A stretch of 27,355 nucleotides of DNA from Planctomycetes bacterium GWF2_50_10 (GTDB lineage: Bacteria; Planctomycetota; Phycisphaerae; Sedimentisphaerales; GWF2-50-10): NCBI GenBank assembly GCA_001824635.1, contig MHYB01000066.1, positions 1-27,355 of the forward strand. Direction: 5' to 3'. Shown in pieces: positions 6,296-14,609 of this stretch (positions within the stretch are counted from its first letter, which is position 1; every line of letters starts with the position of its first letter). A program made the translations under genes and the position numbers. The notes beneath the pieces are model-generated. The model had not been told where the DNA came from, made no database searches, and saw only the letters and a list, made by a program, of their open reading frames with translations.

Positions 6296-7600
6296 ATGGT
6301 AGAGAAAAACACGACCACAAAGGGCTTAAGCCCAAAGAACTTCACCGAGATCGCAAGTGTATTCAAAAAGCACTTCCGCCTTGCGCTGGAAAGTTGCAGC
6401 GCCGGCGGCAAGATCATTCCTAAAATGTGTTCAGCAGACTGCGACCCGCAGTTTTGTAAACTCGTCAAATCAAGCCCCGAAGGCACAAAACGCTGCGTCG
6501 AGGAAAGATTGCGGAGCATGAAAATCGCCTTTGAGACTGGCCAATGTTACATCTCAATATGTCACGCCGGCCTGGTACTCGTATGCGTCCCCATGATGGA
6601 TGAGGATAATCCAATCGGAGCCATGTTCCTGGGCAAGTGCCTCTGGGAGCAGGTTACTCCGATACTCATTGAAGATGTAAATCGTAGGCTTCAGGATCTG
6701 GACATATCCGCCGAACAAGTTACCGGCGAATTAAAAAAATTGCCGATTCTCACCGGCAGAAAAATACATGAAGCCGCCGAATTCCTCTTCGACCTCATGT
6801 ATGAAGTCAGCGGCCTTGACCCACGCGGCATACGCTGGAGGCGAGACCGCACTAACCAGCAGTCTCAGATCGGCGAATTCATCCAGGAACAAAAGAAACT
6901 TGGAACCGCCTGGCGATACCCCCTCGAAAGCGAACGCGAACTTATCGGCAAAGTCAAAATTGGCGACCAGACCGGTGCAAAAGAGATCCTCAACTCGATC
7001 CTGGGCACGATATTGTTCCACAATCCCGGCGAAATGCACCTCCTCAAAGCCAGGATGGTCGAACTCCTCAGCATTCTCGGCCGTGCAGCCGTCGAAGGCG
7101 GCGTCGACATAAATCTTATACTCGAAAAAAATCTCGACTACATCACAAAGATCACCGTCATAGATAACCAGGAAGATCTCTGTGCCTGGATAAGCAACGC
7201 CCTCAATGAATTTATAGACCTTGTCTACACTTCGCAGGATGCACGCAAGGTCACCCAGATAAGACCTGCGATAAATTATATTGACGCGAATTTCGACAAG
7301 CAGATTTCACTCAATGATATCGCAAAGGCCTCACACCTTAGCGTTTCCCGTCTTGCGCATGTATTCAAAGAACAGATGAACATTACCATAATCGATTATC
7401 TCACCTCTGTGCGAATCGAACGGGCAAAACAACTGCTCCTCGCTACTAACCAGAGCTGTACAGAGATATGCTTCCAGGTGGGATATAACAACCAGAGTTA
7501 TTTTACACGCACGTTCAAGGAACTCGTCGGAATGTCGCCACGGCTCTTCAGAGAAAAGAACCGCCGCGACGGCAAACTCTTCGAACCCGCTGAGACATAG
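6296..7600 (+). CDS. PocR-domain AraC-family transcriptional regulator, 434 aa
   Basis: A cytosolic DNA-binding regulator. Residues ~20-175 match the PocR sensory domain, with a cysteine-rich first half (Cys34, Cys45, Cys49, Cys54, Cys67, then Cys84, Cys89, Cys97), a pattern suited to binding a metal, cluster or small hydrocarbon-like ligand. A helical linker spans ~185-315. An AraC-type double helix-turn-helix occupies ~325-420 (ISLNDIAKASHLSVSRLAHVFKEQ, then CTEICFQVGYNNQSYFTRTFKELVGMSP). PocR itself controls propanediol use, but no propanediol or microcompartment genes are in view, so the ligand is unknown. There is no good ribosome site ahead of the ATG at 6296; this is the first available start and lies 50 nt below a perfect -10. 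The downstream ygiQ gene is over 100 bp away, so this gene is probably monocistronic. Confidence 0.9.
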   Translation: MVEKNTTTKGLSPKNFTEIASVFKKHFRLALESCSAGGKIIPKMCSADCDPQFCKLVKSSPEGTKRCVEERLRSMKIAFETGQCYISICHAGLVLVCVPMMDEDNPIGAMFLGKCLWEQVTPILIEDVNRRLQDLDISAEQVTGELKKLPILTGRKIHEAAEFLFDLMYEVSGLDPRGIRWRRDRTNQQSQIGEFIQEQKKLGTAWRYPLESERELIGKVKIGDQTGAKEILNSILGTILFHNPGEMHLLKARMVELLSILGRAAVEGGVDINLILEKNLDYITKITVIDNQEDLCAWISNALNEFIDLVYTSQDARKVTQIRPAINYIDANFDKQISLNDIAKASHLSVSRLAHVFKEQMNITIIDYLTSVRIERAKQLLLATNQSCTEICFQVGYNNQSYFTRTFKELVGMSPRLFREKNRRDGKLFEPAET

Positions 7601-7620
7601 CCTGACCGTAATGTCGTGCC

Positions 7621-7640
7621 ATTCCCGCGAAGGCGGGAAT
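7621..7640. repeat. Small perfect palindrome ATTCCCGC-GAAG-GCGGGAAT
   Basis: An 8-bp perfect stem with a 4-nt loop lies 20 bp after the PocR-AraC stop, followed by a second mini-hairpin GTCGC-GCA-GCGAC (7654-7666). Palindromes of this form are frequent dispersed extragenic elements in bacteria. It may also act as a transcript end, but no T-tract follows the first stem directly. Confidence 0.55.
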
Positions 7641-7673
7641 CCAGTATGATAGCGTCGCGCAGCGACTCAATAA

Positions 7674-7715
7674 TTTTAAACTTTTAATTTTTAACTTTTA
7701 ATTTTTAATTTTTAA
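7674..7715 (+). repeat. Heptad word tract D running into the ygiQ start codon
   Basis: Six consecutive 7-bp words, of the type CTTTTAA or TTTTTAA, occupy the whole region where the ygiQ ribosome site should be. The last A of the sixth word is the A of the ygiQ ATG. Confidence 0.75.
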
Positions 7716-9505
7716 TGACTGATTTTTTACCAATAACTCTCGAAGACATGCACGCTCGCGGCTGGGATCAGGCCGATGTCATCCTCATTACCGGCGATGC
7801 CTATGTCGATCACCCGTCCTTCGGCGTCGCACTTATAGGCCGATGGCTCGAAAGCCTCGGCTACCGCGTAGCCATCCTCGCTCAGCCTGATTGGAAAAGT
7901 GTTGACCAGTTCCGCTCGCTTGGCCCGCCAAGACTTTTTTGGGGCATAACTTCCGGTGCCGTCGATTCCCGCTTAAACGCTAATGCCTCTATGGGCCACA
8001 AACGCAGGGAAGATCTTTACAGCCCCTCCGCCGCACTTGGACTTCGCCCTGATAGACCCCTGCTAACATATTCCGCCCGCGCCAGGGAAGCTTACAAACA
8101 CGTTCCCATCGTCCTTGGCGGACTCGAAGCAAGCCTTCGCCGCCTTGCCCATTACGACTATATTGAAGATCAAATAAAACGCTCCGTACTCGTAGACGCA
8201 AAAGCCGACCTCCTCGTCCACGGCATGGGCGAACTGGCCGTAGCCGAAATAGCCTCCCGCCTCGCCGCCGGAGAAGCCCTCGAAACATTGACCGATATAC
8301 CCGGTACCGCATACCGAGTTATCCGCGGAGCAAAAGCTCCTGCGAATTGTATCGAGCTTGCCTCTGTTTCCAAACTCGCCCAGTACCGCGATTCCTTTAT
8401 GGCCGCCCAGCTCGCCTATCAGCTCCAGGCCCACCCTCATGGTAAGCCCGTCATACAGGAACAAGACCCCGAACAACTGGTCGTTCACCCCCCTGCTACC
8501 CCCCTGAATTCTGAAAAAATGGACCGCCTCTACAGCCTGCCGTTCACAAGAAAATGGCACAAAAAATACGATAAACTTGGAGGCATACCAGCCCTTGTAC
8601 CCGTCCAGTTTTCGATTACCACACATAGGGGCTGTTTTGGCGGCTGTTCATTCTGCTCGATCTATTTCCACCAGGGAAAACAGATCTGCACCCGCTCGCA
8701 GGACTCGATCCTAAACGAAGCCCAGTCAATGACTTACGACAAAGCCTTTCGCGGAACCATCAGTGATATCGGCGGCCCCACCGCCAATATGTACGGCATG
8801 AAATGCTCCCAAACCCAGCCCTGCGCAAGACTTAGCTGCCTCTTCCCCTCAAAATGCAAACACCTCGACACCAATTACGGCCCCATGCTCTCCCTTATGG
8901 ACCGTATCCTATGCTGGCAAAATGACTTAAAGCGAAAAGTCAAAACTTTTATCTCCAGCGGCGTCCGCCACGACCTCGCCCTCTTCAGCAACGACTACAT
9001 AACCCTTCTATCCCGCCACTTCGTCTCCGGCCACCTCAAAGTCGCACCCGAACACTATTGCCCGCGCGTGCTGCAACTCATGGGCAAACCAGACTTTACA
9101 GTCTTTGAGGAATTCGAATCCCGCTTCACCAATGCCTCCAAAAAAGCCGGTAAAGAGCAGTACCTTGTACCCTATTTCATCAGCGCCCACCCCGGATGCT
9201 CAACCACCGATGCCCTTAAACTAACCGAATACCTTGTCGGCAGATCCTGGCGAGTAAGGCAGGTACAGGATTTTGTACCCATACCCCTTGCGCTTTCCAC
9301 CGCCATGTTCGTTTCGGGCTGCGACACAAAGGGCAGCCAGATTCACGTCCCCCGTGGCCGAACGGAAAAATCTCTCCAAAGCGCACTGCTGCAATATCAT
9401 GATAAAAAGAACTACCGCATCCTCGCAGATCACTTATCCACCAAAGGCAAAATTGATCTGCTAAAGAAGATATGCCACGCCCAAAGCCAAACAGCCCGCA
9501 GGTGA
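7715..9505 (+). CDS. ygiQ: YgiQ family (UPF0313) radical SAM protein, 596 aa
   Basis: A cytosolic radical SAM enzyme of unknown reaction. The cluster motif CX3CX2C is at Cys307, Cys311, Cys314 (CFGGCSFC), preceded by a B12-binding-like N-terminal region with ITGDAYVDHPSFG near 25-37, typical of the family. DIGGPTANMYG near 355-365 and the SAM-radical barrel continue to about residue 540. The length fits the family, though the longer C-terminal extension of some members is absent. The start at 7715 matches the conserved N-terminus (FLPITLEDMHARGWDQ-like) but has no Shine-Dalgarno: the upstream 42 bp are an A/T heptad tract. Its stop lies 1 bp from the stop of the convergent acylphosphatase gene. 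Confidence 0.95.
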   Translation: MTDFLPITLEDMHARGWDQADVILITGDAYVDHPSFGVALIGRWLESLGYRVAILAQPDWKSVDQFRSLGPPRLFWGITSGAVDSRLNANASMGHKRREDLYSPSAALGLRPDRPLLTYSARAREAYKHVPIVLGGLEASLRRLAHYDYIEDQIKRSVLVDAKADLLVHGMGELAVAEIASRLAAGEALETLTDIPGTAYRVIRGAKAPANCIELASVSKLAQYRDSFMAAQLAYQLQAHPHGKPVIQEQDPEQLVVHPPATPLNSEKMDRLYSLPFTRKWHKKYDKLGGIPALVPVQFSITTHRGCFGGCSFCSIYFHQGKQICTRSQDSILNEAQSMTYDKAFRGTISDIGGPTANMYGMKCSQTQPCARLSCLFPSKCKHLDTNYGPMLSLMDRILCWQNDLKRKVKTFISSGVRHDLALFSNDYITLLSRHFVSGHLKVAPEHYCPRVLQLMGKPDFTVFEEFESRFTNASKKAGKEQYLVPYFISAHPGCSTTDALKLTEYLVGRSWRVRQVQDFVPIPLALSTAMFVSGCDTKGSQIHVPRGRTEKSLQSALLQYHDKKNYRILADHLSTKGKIDLLKKICHAQSQTARR

Positions 9506-9506
9506 T

Positions 9507-9782
9507 CTAAACCCGGATCGTGAACTCCGAATATTGCTCGTCGGGTTCAATATCTTTGATGTCGATATTGCGAATGTACTGCCCGAAACTCTGTTTTAAG
9601 TCCTCAATGCAGTCTGCGATGTCATCCGAATGCCCCTGTGCGAGCATCTCAACTCCCCCGTCGAACAGATTGCGGACATAGCCGGTAAGTTCATAATGCG
9701 TTGCGATGCGGTGGGCTGTGTATCTGAATCCCACACCCTGAACCGTTCCAACAAACGTTATAAGTTTTGCCTGCTTTTCCAT
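9507..9782 (-). CDS. acyP: Acylphosphatase, 91 aa
   Basis: Hydrolyses carboxyl-phosphate bonds of acyl phosphates in the cytosol. The family motif GTVQGVGFRY is at 12-21, with the phosphate-binding Arg20, and the catalytic Asn38 is in GYVRNLFDG. Length is the standard ~90 residues. Convergent with ygiQ, the two stop codons being separated by a single base, so the transcripts must overlap. The ribosome site ahead of the ATG at 9782 is weak. Confidence 0.95.
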   Translation of the reverse strand: MEKQAKLITFVGTVQGVGFRYTAHRIATHYELTGYVRNLFDGGVEMLAQGHSDDIADCIEDLKQSFGQYIRNIDIKDIEPDEQYSEFTIRV

Positions 9783-9862
9783 AACCCAGGCAAATCATAC
9801 AGGTTTGGCCCCCTTTTATCAAGGCCCCAAACACCACATAACGCCAAAATTAATATGCGCCC

Positions 9863-9891
9863 TTTTCACTTTGACCGCGGATGGGTATAAT
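9863..9891 (+). promoter_or_regulatory. Probable promoter of the GAF-SpoIIE / cmk / plsC operon
   Basis: A perfect TATAAT (9886-9891) with TTTTCA (9863-9868) 17 bp upstream, about 42 bp before the GTG start. A TTGACC at 9871 is too close (9 bp) to be its -35. Confidence 0.5.
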
Positions 9892-9932
9892 TCGATGTTT
9901 TGTATTTAAATTGAGATCTGAGTTTTATTGAA

Positions 9933-11219
9933 GTGAAGAGTAGTAACGAAATTTTGAGCAAAAACGAACTATATTACCAGCTTACAACGCTTGTTGCCGG
10001 CCAGCTTTCCTTGCAGGAAGTACTGGATAAGCTTGCCGAAGCAGCCGTCAAGATAACTGGCGTCAAGGCCTGTTCCCTGCGCCTCATGGACGAAAATACC
10101 GGCGATATGAAGATGAGCAGTACCTATGGCCTGAGCCAGGCTTACCGAAACAAGGGCCCCGTCACCAAAGATGACCCCGTGATCAAGGCCGCGTTTACCG
10201 GCGAGCCGGTCATCGTCGATGATATGCGTATCGATCCCCGGGTAGGATACACGCAAGCAACCATTGCCGAAGGCATCGTAAGCCAGCTTACAGTCGCCAT
10301 GCAGTTTAAAGGCACCAATATCGGCGTAGTACGTCTTTACAGCCCCGAGCCTCACCACTTTACGGTTGAGGATATCGCCCTTGCCCGCGCGGTAGCAACC
10401 CAGTGCGCCATCGCCATCACAAACGCCAAGCTTTACGCAGAAGCCCTCGAAGGCGAGCGCATCGCAGAGCAGATGCGTCTGGCCGGCATGATCCAGAGGC
10501 GAATGATTCCAGAAAAGGCCCCATTGGTACCCGGCCTGGATGTAGCCGCTGTTTACATTCCATGCTTTGATGTCGGCGGAGATTTTTATGATTTTCTGCC
10601 CGTCAGCGAAGGCGATCTCGCCATAGCCATAGCCGACGTAATCGGCAAAGGCATCCCCGCAGCCATAATGATGAGCCTTTTCCGCGGCACGCTCCGCGCC
10701 TATTCGCATGGCGGCCACATGAGGCACAGCACAATAGAAATCATCAATAGTCTCAATGAAACCGCCTGCCGCGAATGCCGCGATGGTGAATTTATCACCC
10801 TGCTTTATTCGCGTATAAACATCGACAAAATGACGCTATCCTATTGCAATTGCGGCCACGAACCGGGCCTGCTGTTTCGTGGAAACGAAATTATCGAACT
10901 CGACAAAGGCGGCCTTGTCCTTGGCGTGACGACTAACGCGCCTTATGAAACCGATACCGTGCAGCTGCAGGATGGTGATTGCGTTCTTCTTTATACCGAT
11001 GGCCTCATCGATGCGGGCAATTTTGACGGCGATCTCTGGGGAAGGGAACGTCTCATTGATGTAGCAAAGCAGTTTACCGCCGGCTCAGCCCAGCTAATGT
11101 GCAAAAACATCCTCCAGCACAGGCGGCGATTCGTCGGCCTTGCAAGGCAAATAGATGATACCAGCATTGTCATTGTCAAAATAGACCGGCGTGCTGAACC
11201 GGAATTCATGAGAAAGTAA
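9933..11219 (+). CDS. GAF domain - SpoIIE/PP2C serine phosphatase, 428 aa
   Basis: A cytosolic signalling phosphatase of the RsbU/SpoIIE type, which typically dephosphorylates anti-anti-sigma (STAS) proteins. Residues ~20-165 form a GAF sensor domain (ITGVKACSLRLMDENTG, later ALARAVATQCAIAITNAKL). A helical linker (EGERIAEQMRLAGMIQRRMIP) leads into the PP2C catalytic domain from ~190 to 420. Metal-binding motifs are present: DVGGDFYD (213-220), ADVIGKG (234-240), YTDGLIDAG near 355, and DDTSIVIVK at the end. The start is a GTG at 9933 with only a weak ribosome site. The next gene, cmk, begins 2 bp after the stop, so the phosphatase leads an operon. No STAS or anti-sigma kinase partner is within the window. 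Confidence 0.92.
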   Translation: MKSSNEILSKNELYYQLTTLVAGQLSLQEVLDKLAEAAVKITGVKACSLRLMDENTGDMKMSSTYGLSQAYRNKGPVTKDDPVIKAAFTGEPVIVDDMRIDPRVGYTQATIAEGIVSQLTVAMQFKGTNIGVVRLYSPEPHHFTVEDIALARAVATQCAIAITNAKLYAEALEGERIAEQMRLAGMIQRRMIPEKAPLVPGLDVAAVYIPCFDVGGDFYDFLPVSEGDLAIAIADVIGKGIPAAIMMSLFRGTLRAYSHGGHMRHSTIEIINSLNETACRECRDGEFITLLYSRINIDKMTLSYCNCGHEPGLLFRGNEIIELDKGGLVLGVTTNAPYETDTVQLQDGDCVLLYTDGLIDAGNFDGDLWGRERLIDVAKQFTAGSAQLMCKNILQHRRRFVGLARQIDDTSIVIVKIDRRAEPEFMRK

Positions 11220-11221
11220 TC

Positions 11222-11890
11222 GTGGCAACACTTGTAATAACGATCGACGGACCGGCTGCCAGCGGCAAAAGCACGCTGGCAAAACTCCTTGCGCAAAAGC
11301 TCGGAGCCTATTTCCTCGATACTGGAGCCATGTACCGCGCCGTTACACTTGCTGCTATGAAAAAAGCAATTCCGCTGGCCGACAGTGCCGCGATAAGCAA
11401 AATGATGGACAACACGGATTTCGAATTTTCCGTCGAAAACGGCCACGCAAAAGCAATGGTCGATGGCGTTGACATCAGCGAAAAAATCCGTGACCCACAA
11501 ATAACAGAAAATGTCCATTTCGTGGCCTCGGCGCCGCTTCTCCGCTCAAGGCTTGTGGAAATGCAGCGCAAGTTTGCAGCCGCTCACCAGCGAATAGTCA
11601 CCGAAGGCCGCGACCAGGGCACAGTGGCTTTTCCAAATGCAGACGTAAAATTTTTCCTTACGGCCGATTCCGCCGAGCGTGCGAGAAGAAGACAAACCGA
11701 ACTTGACGCCAAAGGCGCCGCCCAGCAGATCGAAACCACAGCCCAGGCAATGGCCAAACGCGACAGTTCAGACCAGAACCGCACAGTTGGTGCCCTTGTT
11801 CCCGCCATCGACGCTATAATGATAGATTCAACAGGGCTTAGCATTGAGCAGGTGCTCGAAACCATGCTGGGGCATATAGGACCAAGATGA
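11222..11890 (+). CDS. cmk: Cytidylate kinase, 222 aa
   Basis: Phosphorylates CMP and dCMP with ATP. The P-loop IDGPAASGKSTLAKLLA is at the N-terminus, followed by the CMP-kinase signature FLDTGAMYRAVTLAA and the RIVTEGRDQGTVAFPNADVKFFLTA region with the usual EGRD(I/Q)GT core and ADSAERARRR after it. Length fits the short bacterial form. The start is a GTG at 11222, 2 bp after the phosphatase stop; the 3' end overlaps the plsC start by ATGA, so translation is coupled. cmk next to an acyltransferase gene is a common arrangement in bacteria. Confidence 0.95.
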   Translation: MATLVITIDGPAASGKSTLAKLLAQKLGAYFLDTGAMYRAVTLAAMKKAIPLADSAAISKMMDNTDFEFSVENGHAKAMVDGVDISEKIRDPQITENVHFVASAPLLRSRLVEMQRKFAAAHQRIVTEGRDQGTVAFPNADVKFFLTADSAERARRRQTELDAKGAAQQIETTAQAMAKRDSSDQNRTVGALVPAIDAIMIDSTGLSIEQVLETMLGHIGPR

Positions 11891-12579
11891 ACAGGATTTT
11901 GAAGAGACCATGGTATTCGCTTTTACGAGGGGCAGTGCGCATTATGCTTTTACTGTTCTGGCGGATACGGTATTTGGGAACCGAAAATGTACCCTCAAGC
12001 GGGCCCGTACTGATCCTGGGCAACCACCAGAGTTATCTCGACCCGCCTATCATCGGGGCCGGCCTTGATCGCCAGTTGTGCTATGTCGCACGCGATACCC
12101 TTTTTAATAATCGTTTTTTTGCATGGCTTATCGATTCCATCAATGTTATGCCGATCAAGCGAGGTACCGCCGATATCGGCGCAATGAAAATGATCATAGA
12201 AAAGCTAAATTCGGGCGAAGCTGTCGTGCTCTTTCCGGAAGCGACTCGCAGTTGCGACGGCAACATAGCCGAGATCAAACCCGGTTTTGGCCTGCTGGCA
12301 AAGCGATCCCGTGCAACGGTAGTCCCCGCCATCATTGATGGTGCCTTTGAGGCATGGCCCAGGCATAAACACCTGCCCGGCCTGGGCTCTATCAATGTTC
12401 AGTACGGCAAGCCGATTCAACCCGATCATGTCCGGGCTTTAAGCAATGAGGAATTCGCAGCGGAAATCACCACCATACTGCGACAGATGCAATCCCAACT
12501 GCGCAGCAGCCTGGGCAAACCACCATTTCCACCCGCAAAAACAGACAAAGCTATTGCGAATACCCCTCCCACCATTTAA
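11887..12579 (+). CDS. plsC: 1-acyl-sn-glycerol-3-phosphate acyltransferase (PlsC family), 230 aa
   Basis: Adds the second acyl chain to lysophosphatidate at the inner face of the membrane. The catalytic HX4D motif is His47 to Asp52 in GNHQSYLDPP. The substrate motif normally FPEGTRS reads FPEATRS (116-122), a Gly-to-Ala change. A hydrophobic segment near 15-28 (AVRIMLLLFW) could anchor the protein. The ATG overlaps the cmk stop by four bases. The last ~30 residues are Pro/Lys-rich and probably disordered. Confidence 0.93.
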   Translation: MNRILKRPWYSLLRGAVRIMLLLFWRIRYLGTENVPSSGPVLILGNHQSYLDPPIIGAGLDRQLCYVARDTLFNNRFFAWLIDSINVMPIKRGTADIGAMKMIIEKLNSGEAVVLFPEATRSCDGNIAEIKPGFGLLAKRSRATVVPAIIDGAFEAWPRHKHLPGLGSINVQYGKPIQPDHVRALSNEEFAAEITTILRQMQSQLRSSLGKPPFPPAKTDKAIANTPPTI

Positions 12580-12656
12580 TATTACATTCTTGTTATCCCT
12601 GATTCGTACTAGGGTTTTTGGTTTTAATTTTCTGCTTTGCTTGTATTTTGAATTTG

Positions 12657-12691
12657 TTTCGAGTTTCGGATTTCGTGCTTAGGATTTGCTT
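12657..12691. repeat. Heptad word tract E (TTTCGNN type)
   Basis: Five consecutive 7-bp words, the first three sharing TTTCG, directly precede the MarC-family start codon. The surrounding 12600-12656 is also T-rich but less regular. Confidence 0.6.
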
Positions 12692-12695
12692 AGCT

Positions 12696-13295
12696 ATGGG
12701 CTACATCGAATCTATAATAATCTTGTTTGCTGTCGTCGACCCCATCGGCAACTTGCCTATATTCCTTGATACCACAGAGCACCTGGGCCCAACCGGCAGC
12801 AAAAAGGCATTCAATGCCGCCGTCCTGGTCGGCATGATCGTGCTGCTGCTCTTTGCCTTTGCGGGTAAACAGATACTTTCGTCCGTTTTCGGCATAGGCA
12901 TAGAAGATGTTAGTATCGCCGGGGGCGTCCTGCTTGTCATAATTGCTGTCGATAACCTCTTTGGCGGCAAACTCGCCAGGATATCTTCCATGAAGGAACC
13001 CATCGGCCCGTATGAGATCGGCTCTGTGCCGCTTGGAGTACCGCTCCTGGCCGGACCCGGCGCAATGGTTACCTGCCTCACAATCATTCAAAAGGCCGGC
13101 CCGCTGGCAGTGCTTGTTGCGATATTATCAGTTTTCACACTCACCTGGATCATGGTATTGTTTATAGACCCCATTCACAGATTTGTCGGCAGGCTCGTTT
13201 CGCAGGTCTTCTCGAAAGTGATGTCGCTTTTCATCGCCGCTATCGGCATCCACATGACACTATCGGGCCTGACCACGTTCATCCACAAGCTTTAA
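12696..13295 (+). CDS. MarC-family (UPF0056) integral membrane protein, 199 aa
   Basis: A multi-pass inner-membrane protein whose transported substrate, if any, is unknown. It shows about six hydrophobic segments, beginning YIESIIILFAVVDPIGNLPIFL and including MIVLLLFAFAGKQILSSVFGI, the VAGGVLLVIIA-like segment, and the conserved VPLLAGPGAM turn. The ATG at 12696 was preferred over an in-frame ATG at 12618, because the longer form would translate the T-rich repeat tract and the MarC family starts with this first membrane helix. The gene is 116 bp after plsC and 54 bp before tRNA-Arg. Confidence 0.9.
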   Translation: MGYIESIIILFAVVDPIGNLPIFLDTTEHLGPTGSKKAFNAAVLVGMIVLLLFAFAGKQILSSVFGIGIEDVSIAGGVLLVIIAVDNLFGGKLARISSMKEPIGPYEIGSVPLGVPLLAGPGAMVTCLTIIQKAGPLAVLVAILSVFTLTWIMVLFIDPIHRFVGRLVSQVFSKVMSLFIAAIGIHMTLSGLTTFIHKL

Positions 13296-13302
13296 CAGAC
13301 AC

Positions 13303-13331
13303 TTGCATTTAAAGCTCAGGCCGAATAAAAT
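13303..13331 (+). promoter_or_regulatory. Promoter of tRNA-Arg
   Basis: TTGCAT (13303-13308), 17-bp spacer, TAAAAT (13326-13331). The start of transcription would fall about 12 nt ahead of the mature tRNA. Confidence 0.65.
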
Positions 13332-13349
13332 ACGCAAACCTTTGATCAT

Positions 13350-13423
13350 GCGCCCGTAGCTCAATTGGATAGAGTCGCGGACTTCGAATCCGAAGGTTAC
13401 AGGTTCGAGTCCTGTCGGGCGCG
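13350..13423 (+). tRNA. tRNA-Arg, anticodon TCG
   Basis: A 74-nt cloverleaf. The acceptor arm GCGCCCG (13350-13356) pairs with CGGGCGC (13416-13422), discriminator G13423. The anticodon loop CTTCGAA gives TCG, and the T-loop TTCGAGT is canonical. The 3' CCA is not encoded. The lowest possible anticodon-stem pair (G-A) is a mismatch. A truncated integrase gene lies 150 bp downstream on the same strand, the usual arrangement when an element integrates into a tRNA 3' end. Confidence 0.97.
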
Positions 13424-13470
13424 TTTTAAACCCTTCAAAATCAACCACTTGCAACACACAAAAATTAATT

Positions 13471-13560
13471 TATCTACCACCTATTGACTTTTGGTCGATA
13501 CTGGTAGATACTTTAGTCAGCACTAGGAAACAAAACACGATTTATCTGGTAGATACTTTG
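13471..13560 (+). promoter_or_regulatory. Integrase promoter region with repeated TGGTAGATA sites
   Basis: TGGTAGATACTTT occurs at 13502-13514 and 13547-13559, and its inverted core TATCTACCA at 13471-13479. A possible promoter, TTGACT (13484-13489) with GATACT 17 bp later, overlaps the first direct copy. This fits binding of the integrase or an excisionase/repressor to its own control region. The second copy abuts the GGAGG ribosome site of the integrase gene. Confidence 0.5.
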
Positions 13561-13573
13561 GAGGACAAACTAT

Positions 13574-14557
13574 ATGCCACGGGAAAGAAAAGTAAGAGTT
13601 GGTACACGCCCTGACCGTAACAATGCCCCTACTATATTCTGGTCTGAACGTGATCCAATGACGAACAATCTCAGGCAATTAAGTACATCCTTCTCGACAA
13701 TGAAAGAGGCTGAAATTGCCGCCGTATTGAAGGCAAGGGAAATAAATAACGGTATCTTTTCGTCTTCAAACAAGCCTATTCCTTGGAACACGTTCAAGGC
13801 TGAGTTTATCGCTGCTAAGCGTAGACGTAACGTGGAGGAATCTAGTATCAAAGAGGTCGAGAATACATTGACCTTGTTTGAGTCTATTGTCGGCAAGCCT
13901 GACAACCAGCAATTATGCCAAAAACTTATCGATAAATTTATAGACGTAAGAATGAAGCATGAAAAGAAAGTGGATGATGGCTCAGAAGATGGCAAGATGG
14001 TTCAGATATCCCCCGCTACCGTCAATAAGGATTTACGCAATATCAAGTCTTTAATACTTTGGGGCAAAGAGTGCGAAATGTTTAAGGCTCGGTTCAGGAT
14101 TCACCCATTGAAGACTACCGCAAAACCTGTACGAAGGCTCACTGACAAAGAGGTGAAGGCATTAATAACCGGCACTACTGACCCTGAGCTTCGTCTAGGA
14201 ATCATTATAGCGGTCTACACGGGACTTAGAAGGGGCGATGTATGGGCATTGAAGCGTGAACAGGTGGACTTCAAGAACAACTGCCTGCATGACGTTGTAG
14301 AGAAGAAGTGCCGTAAGGTAACAGATAAGATATTCATGTCCCCCGCTTGTTCAAGAGAGATCAAGAGATACATGGACGCCCACTTCGGCCAGCCCTCAGA
14401 CAAGCTATTAAAAGGTGGATTCCCTAATAAGAAATGGGAGGACGCTAAAGAAATAGTTTCTTGCAAGTTCCATGACCTGCGCCGCACCTGTGGCTCTACC
14501 CTTGCGGGGCAGTCAAGTTCCGGTTGGGTTCCTACTCAGCAGTTAAAGGATTATTGA
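13574..14557 (+). CDS. Phage-type tyrosine integrase, C-terminally truncated, 327 aa
   Basis: A site-specific recombinase. Residues ~75-170 form the core-binding (SAM-like) domain; the catalytic domain starts near 185 (RRLTDKEVKALI). Arg219 in TGLRRGDVW is the first catalytic arginine, and His300/Arg303 in FHDLRRTCGSTLA are the HxxR pair. The protein then stops 27 residues after His300, where family members normally continue with the second His (LGHSS-like) and the nucleophilic Tyr about 35 residues after the first His. Those are missing, so it is probably inactive. The start ATG at 13574 has a strong GGAGG 9 bp upstream. Codon use is more A/T-rich than in flanking genes, consistent with transfer. 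Confidence 0.85.
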   Translation: MPRERKVRVGTRPDRNNAPTIFWSERDPMTNNLRQLSTSFSTMKEAEIAAVLKAREINNGIFSSSNKPIPWNTFKAEFIAAKRRRNVEESSIKEVENTLTLFESIVGKPDNQQLCQKLIDKFIDVRMKHEKKVDDGSEDGKMVQISPATVNKDLRNIKSLILWGKECEMFKARFRIHPLKTTAKPVRRLTDKEVKALITGTTDPELRLGIIIAVYTGLRRGDVWALKREQVDFKNNCLHDVVEKKCRKVTDKIFMSPACSREIKRYMDAHFGQPSDKLLKGGFPNKKWEDAKEIVSCKFHDLRRTCGSTLAGQSSSGWVPTQQLKDY

Positions 14558-14609
14558 TTATTTGAAGAAAAGATGAGCGTTTGGGGGTGAATAGGGGGAG
14601 TGAAAATTC

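Noticed and set aside
12618..12695. N-terminal extension of the MarC-family protein
   Set aside because: It translates the T-rich heptad tract, and the family begins at the later methionine just before the first membrane helix.
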